A DNA stretch of 10,317 bases, from contig JADKCL010000071.1 of NCBI GenBank assembly GCA_016718825.1, positions 1 to 10,317 of the forward strand. The letters run 5' to 3'. The stretch is from Bacteroidota bacterium (lineage in GTDB: Bacteria > Bacteroidota > Bacteroidia > J057 > JADKCL01). This document shows, one piece after another, positions 6,981 to 10,317 of the stretch (positions are counted from its first letter, which is position 1; every line of letters begins with the position of its first letter). A program made the translations under genes and the position numbers. The notes below the pieces were generated by a model that did no database searches, had not been told where the DNA came from, and worked only from the letters and a program-made list of their open reading frames with translations.

Positions 6981-8198
6981 GATGATTCTCGCCCAGGTCC
7001 ACTTGCCTGCTTATCGGGTTTGGGCTGGGCGGGGGGCTCGGCAGGCGCTTCTCCAAGCGCGTGAGGCGACACGGGGTTCCCAGGACGGAGCTTGATAATA
7101 TTATCGACAATCACCTTGTCGCCCGCTTTCAGTCCCTCGAGAATCACCCAATCCTTGCCTAGCCAGTTACCCGCCACGACCGGCCGTACGGTCGCTTCGT
7201 TCTTTTCATTGAGGACATAGACACTCTTGCCTAGATCAGACGTCTGCACCGCAACCTGCGGGACGAGAAAAACCCCATCGCGTGTTCCCGTGGTGACGCG
7301 CGCGCGTACGAATTGTCCTGGCAGCAAACGTTGTTCTGCGTTATCGAACGTTGCGCGTAATTGCTGCGTACCAAGCGTGGGGTCAATCTTGCTGGCGGCA
7401 AAATTCAACTCTCCGTCCTTCCCGTACTCCGTGCCATCCGGCAGTATCAACGTGATTTGCTTTACTCTTTGTTCATTCAGGGGGCCGCCAAGCTGTACCA
7501 ACTCGTTATCGGAAAGGCTGAAGCGCACCCATATGGGCGATATCTGCACAAGTGTCGTCAACAGGCTGTTATACGCTTCCACCAGGGCTCCTTCGGAGAA
7601 CTGAAAGCGGCCCGACATGCCCTTCACCGGCGCCGTTACGGTTGTATAGGAAAGATTAAGCTCAGCATCGCGTACGCCAACCTCAGCCTGTTGCAAGGCA
7701 GCCTTTGCGATCGCGTTATCAGAGACGGCGTTGTCGTATTCACGCTGGCTGATGGCTTGCGTGTCGAGCAGATCGAGCAAACGCTTTTCCTCACGCTCGG
7801 TCTGCACAATGCGGGCTTTCTGCTCGGCGAGTTGCGCCTTTGCTTGCGCCAAGGCATTTTGGTAGGGAACGGGATCAATCAGAAACATCGGCTGGCGCTT
7901 TTACCGCGGCGCCCTCATCGCACAGGCGTCTGAGCAGAATGCCGCCCACCCTCGGCCGTATCTCGACTTCCTTGGCACCTTCGGTTTGCGCAACCGCTTC
8001 GGCGCTGATTGGCACGCTGGTAGGCTGCACCTCGATCATACTGACAGGAAGAGCCGTGCCGCCAGCAGGCAACCCGGCAGCCTGATCATTTTTGCCGCAC
8101 GCCATCAACGCCATGCTTATAATCAGTGCAAGGGATAATTTTGGGCCCATAACCAGTAGTAAATCGTGAACTTTATTCTTGGAATTGACATCTGCCAT
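6977..8198 (-). pseudogene. Membrane fusion protein (periplasmic adaptor) of the RND efflux system, one frameshift
   Basis: A lipoprotein signal with lipobox LMAC and the first barrel/lipoyl half (VEIRPRVGGILLRRLCDEGA, AVKA) are read from 8198 to about 7896. The frame then fails: inserting two G after GCG at about 7895/7896 restores AGQPMFLIDPVPYQNALAQA, exactly the AcrA-family continuation. The remainder (alpha hairpin with QREYDNAV, second lipoyl segment TVTAPVKGMSGRFQFSEGAL, barrel and C-terminal KVIVDNIIKLRPG) is clean to the stop at 6977. The reconstructed length of about 407 residues is normal for AcrA/MexA adaptors, which link the pump to the outer-membrane channel. The stop overlaps the pump start (ATGA). 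ATG 8198 has only a distant GGAG (8210-8213). The Met at residue 17 (MGPKLSLALIISMALMAC) would give a more typical lipoprotein signal. Confidence 0.9.
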
Positions 8199-8205
8199 TT
8201 TTTAT

Positions 8206-8475
8206 TTAACTCCAGCGCCTCGCTGATCTGGCGTGTTAAGTGTTTGGTCGGGCTCCCATTAGCTAGCTCTGCCGGGTCTGACCATCAGAACAAGCTCGGC
8301 GACAAGCGCGTACCAACGCTCACATGTTCCTGCTGAACCACCGTGCAAATCGCAGCACTCATCGCTGCTTCGAATTGCGTGAGTGCAGCGGCGATCAAAG
8401 TACGGATAGCCCGGTTGTGACGATCAATAACCGATGCTCGTACAACCATCGCCTGGCACGAACAAGGGGTCTGGG
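8206..8475 (-). pseudogene. Fragment of a Tn3-family transposase (TnpA), several frameshifts
   Basis: The minus strand carries scattered pieces in the order expected for a Tn3-family TnpA N-terminal half. These are RRWLYEHRLLIV (about 8456-8421), then in another frame RAIRTLIAAALTQFEAA (about 8415-8360), then SDGQTRQS (about 8290-8265), then in a third frame KHLTRQISEALEL (about 8246-8208). From memory the intact family reads WLYEHRLLIVHDRxIR...RPDGQTQQSWLW..PxKHSTRQIxE. Stops separate the blocks. The scrap ends within about ten bases of the efflux adaptor start, so the efflux operon's upstream region is transposon-derived. The catalytic DDE domain is absent. A long plus-strand frame across this region has no recognisable content and is not called. 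Confidence 0.75.
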
Positions 8476-8601
8476 GAGCAATGGAACAGTGAACCGACCA
8501 GGGGGATCAGCTGAGTTCTTGGCAAGGAGTCCGATGAGAAGCCCTTCAGGCCCGCTGGATGTAGCAGAGCCGATACGCGTCTTTATACCGCACTACTCTG
8601 C

Positions 8602-8988
8602 CTAAGAGCTGCACGCCGCGCTTGCGGAGCCTTTTCTTGCCTCACCTTTATAATCAGTACGCATGCCAAGCACGATGACAACAACACCCATGGCGATATA
8701 AAATTTCGCGATATGTTATTGGCAAAGCCAAAGATAAAGGGGGTAAAGCAATGAGGGAAGGTCCACGACCAGGCGCCTGTTAATCCAATCCAAGGAATGG
8801 CAAATGGAATTAGCCTGAATATGCCAAAGGGAAAATTGTAGAAGTCAGGGTTACCATCAAATGGACTGCAGCCAGACTATAAGCCAGCATGGCCGGAAAC
8901 TGACTTAATCCTAATAACGGTGGCGCGAGTAAAAAATAACGAACGTCAGAAAATCAAAATACCCGTGTATACGTGCTGAAATTATCAT
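8602..8988 (-). pseudogene. Small integral membrane protein, SPW-repeat-like, split across three frames
   Basis: A start at ATG 8988, with AGGGA about eight bases upstream, gives MIISARIHGYFDFLTFVIF. The protein continues in a second frame as LAPPLLGLSQFPAMLAYSLA then AVHLMVTLTS, in a third frame as FPFGIFRLIPFAIPWIGLTG then TPFIFGFANN, and finally in the first frame as FYIAMGVVVIVLGMRTDYKG, with a stop at 8604-8602. Assembled, this is a protein of about 120 residues with three to four hydrophobic helices. It resembles the small SPW-type membrane proteins of proteobacteria (HGxxDYL start, TDYKG end), whose function is not established. At least three indels and a corrupted middle make it a pseudogene. 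The family name rests on memory of motifs; that it is a broken membrane protein is clearer. Confidence 0.65.
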
Positions 8989-9240
8989 GGATATTCCCTG
9001 TATTAAGTTATGGTCACTCCATAGCCATCACGTTCAGTACATTAATACGGTTCTATCACTTTAGCCTGCTATCTAAAAACACTGTCTTAAATTATTAATG
9101 TTTGATGTGGCAAGGGGCTATCTTGGCAATTAATGATTGAAACCGTGAAATTACTTGATTTCAAGCTTGATCTGCTTTAGGAAAACCGACCAGACAGGAA
9201 GTGAGTTTTTTCGGCAAACTTGACCTAAAGGAGGCGTGCC
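8989..9240. other. AT-rich intergenic stretch between the membrane-protein pseudogene and the IS3 remnant
   Basis: No coding sequence is recognisable on either strand. A weak TATGG/CCATA inverted repeat lies near 9009-9023. The last 14 bases hold a perfect AAAGGAGG Shine-Dalgarno (9227-9234) belonging to the decayed transposase frame at 9241. The left terminus of that element presumably lies within about 9195-9225, but no matching right end was found. Confidence 0.5.
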
Positions 9241-9495
9241 ATGAAAAGAAGCGGAGCCAGTAGAGCAGATCGTAGCGGTATTTGAAGCAATGCCGGTGGT
9301 CGATCTGATCCTGCAGGTGGGGATATTCGGGACAGACGTTTTGCCGCTGGAAGAAGCAGGTACGGGGATGCAGTCCGACTGAGGTGCGAGAGAGCGCAAA
9401 GTAACTGTAGGAAGAGAATGGACGGCCCAAGAAGCTGTTGCCGAGCTGAGCCTGGACAAGGCAATTCTGCAGGACGTTGCATCAAAAGCGCACCG
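9241..9495 (+). pseudogene. Heavily decayed IS3-family orfA (transposase HTH subunit)
   Basis: A good ribosome site precedes ATG 9241 (MKRS...). Across three frames the IS3 OrfA pattern can be followed: EQIVAVFEA, VVDLILQVGIFGTDVLP in place of DLIRQVGISEQTFYRW, then GMQSD, and finally VAELSLDKAILQDVASK at about 9436-9489, which matches the leucine-zipper end of OrfA. In-frame stops (for example TGA at 9283 and after GMQSD) and single-base gains and losses rule out function. Downstream, to about 9600, a few IS-like bases may be the joined end of orfB after a large internal deletion, but I cannot show this. Minus-strand frames over the same DNA are shadows. Confidence 0.75.
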
Positions 9496-9706
9496 GCCCG
9501 CGCTGAGACGCCTGCCGAATTTGTACACCGGAAGAGCCTTCCAAGCCCTACACCCCGTTTGTAGCCAACGCCGAAAACTAACTCTCGGAAGGGGCCTGAA
9601 AACCCAAGCGATCATGCTAATCAAGTATTCACACGGATTATGGTTGCATAAAATCAACCACTTCTAAGCAAATTTGGAATTTGTCGGTTAATCGCCACAT
9701 CGATAA

Positions 9707-10317
9707 TTAGCGAAGAGCACTTAATGCCGCATCATTTATACAAATCTGGTCACGTGGTAGCCAAGCATTCCACTGTTCCTGAAATCATTCAAAATGGTGC
9801 TTACCACCGAACGAAGTGGTTCAACCAAATCTGCCACTTCCTGTTGAGTTAAATGAATTTGCAATGCATACCCACGAGTACATCCTATTCCAAACATCTC
9901 AGCCATAATTCTAATAAAGTAGCTATAACAACGCATTTCAACGGGTTGCGCTAGGTAGTGCGTAGCTTACGCCTGACCTTCTGTTTTCGGGTATATGTTC
10001 CTCAAAAACATACCATGCCAGTTCTGGTTGATGAGCCATCATGGCCTTGAAATCGCTGTACGCTATGCTACAGAAATTAACTTCACCCAATGCTTGAGCA
10101 GTTCTTCTACTCTTGGGGGATAGAATTATTCTGCAAACAACCAATGACGTCCCCCTTCTCAAAAAGAGAAAGAGTAACTTCAACTCTCTCCGTTAAATGA
10201 GAGAGCCTGTCGATACCACTTTTTATCCAGAACAAATCGGAAACACCGATCAACCCTGGTGGTAAAGGAAAGCTTTATCTGAATTGTTGACTTCCCTGAG
10301 CAGAAGGGTAATTCCTC
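9707..10317 (-). pseudogene. Crp/Fnr-family transcription regulator, broken in several places (runs off right edge)
   Basis: Pieces appear in the correct order on the minus strand. The cyclic-nucleotide-type sensor fold is seen as VSDLFWIKSGIDRLSHLTER followed by LSLFEKGDVIG (about 10244-10142). After a frame change come ALGEVNFCSIAYSDFKAMMA and HQPELAWYVFEEHI (about 10095-9995). After another comes the winged-helix region RIMAEMFGI...IHLTQQEVADLVEP, with recognition helix RSVVSTILNDFRNSGMLGYH (about 9936-9745). A last shift restores CINDAALSALR and a stop at 9709-9707. Crp/Fnr proteins sense cAMP, oxygen, NO or redox and bind paired half-sites. No cluster of N-terminal cysteines (the Fnr iron-sulfur mark) is visible in the portion present. 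At least three indels make a working product impossible unless the sequence is wrong. Confidence 0.85.

Noticed and set aside
8324..8605. A 93-codon plus-strand open frame
   Set aside because: The product is unrecognisable and overlaps minus-strand Tn3 transposase and membrane-protein remnants that explain the DNA better.
9151..9657. A 168-codon minus-strand open frame
   Set aside because: The composition is low-information and the plus strand carries a recognisable decayed IS3 orfA over the same bases.
1..10317. CRISPR array, tRNA/rRNA genes, or a defence or toxin-antitoxin system
   Set aside because: I looked for regularly spaced repeats, tRNA-like ends and paired small genes on both strands and saw none that hold up.

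Overview
The window most likely comes from an ammonia-oxidising betaproteobacterium of the Nitrosomonadaceae (Nitrosospira or Nitrosomonas type). The main reason is a well-preserved cytochrome P460 with its CxxCH haem site and cross-link lysine context, followed in tandem by a second P460-family cytochrome. The genus is inference; there is no rRNA or housekeeping marker here.

Layout. (1) 1-255: a gene tail of unknown identity, then a frameshifted C-terminal scrap of an SRAP (YedK/HMCES-type) gene. (2) 269-1806, plus strand: a compact three-gene cassette encoding a 101-aa exported protein of unknown function, cytochrome P460, and a divergent P460/cytochrome c'-beta-like protein. (3) 1972-2310, minus strand: the N-terminal third of an IS1182-type transposase, truncated and frameshifted. 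(4) 2468-8198, minus strand: a complete tripartite RND efflux operon in the order membrane fusion protein, HAE1 inner-membrane pump, OprM/NodT outer-membrane factor. Both junctions are ATGA overlaps. The outer-membrane factor is intact, but the fusion protein has one frameshift and the pump has two. (5) 8206-10317: a gene graveyard holding a Tn3-family transposase scrap abutting the efflux operon, a small SPW-like membrane protein broken across three frames, a decayed IS3-family orfA, and a Crp/Fnr regulator broken into at least four frames that runs off the right edge.

Function. The left cassette probably handles hydroxylamine and/or nitric oxide in the periplasm. The two cytochromes share a fold and the lysine, but by my alignment they differ at the distal pocket position that carries a glutamate in P460. 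The efflux operon would export toxic small molecules if it worked, but as read its pump and adaptor are not translatable end to end. No efflux regulator is visible, and the DNA just upstream of the operon is transposon debris.

The main open question is whether the many small indels are true pseudogenisation or sequence error. The right-hand 2 kb shows substitutions, in-frame stops and deletions as well as indels, so decay there is convincing. The three efflux indels sit in otherwise clean coding sequence at short G/C runs and could be either. I found no tRNA, rRNA, CRISPR array, riboswitch or clearly novel multi-gene defence system.
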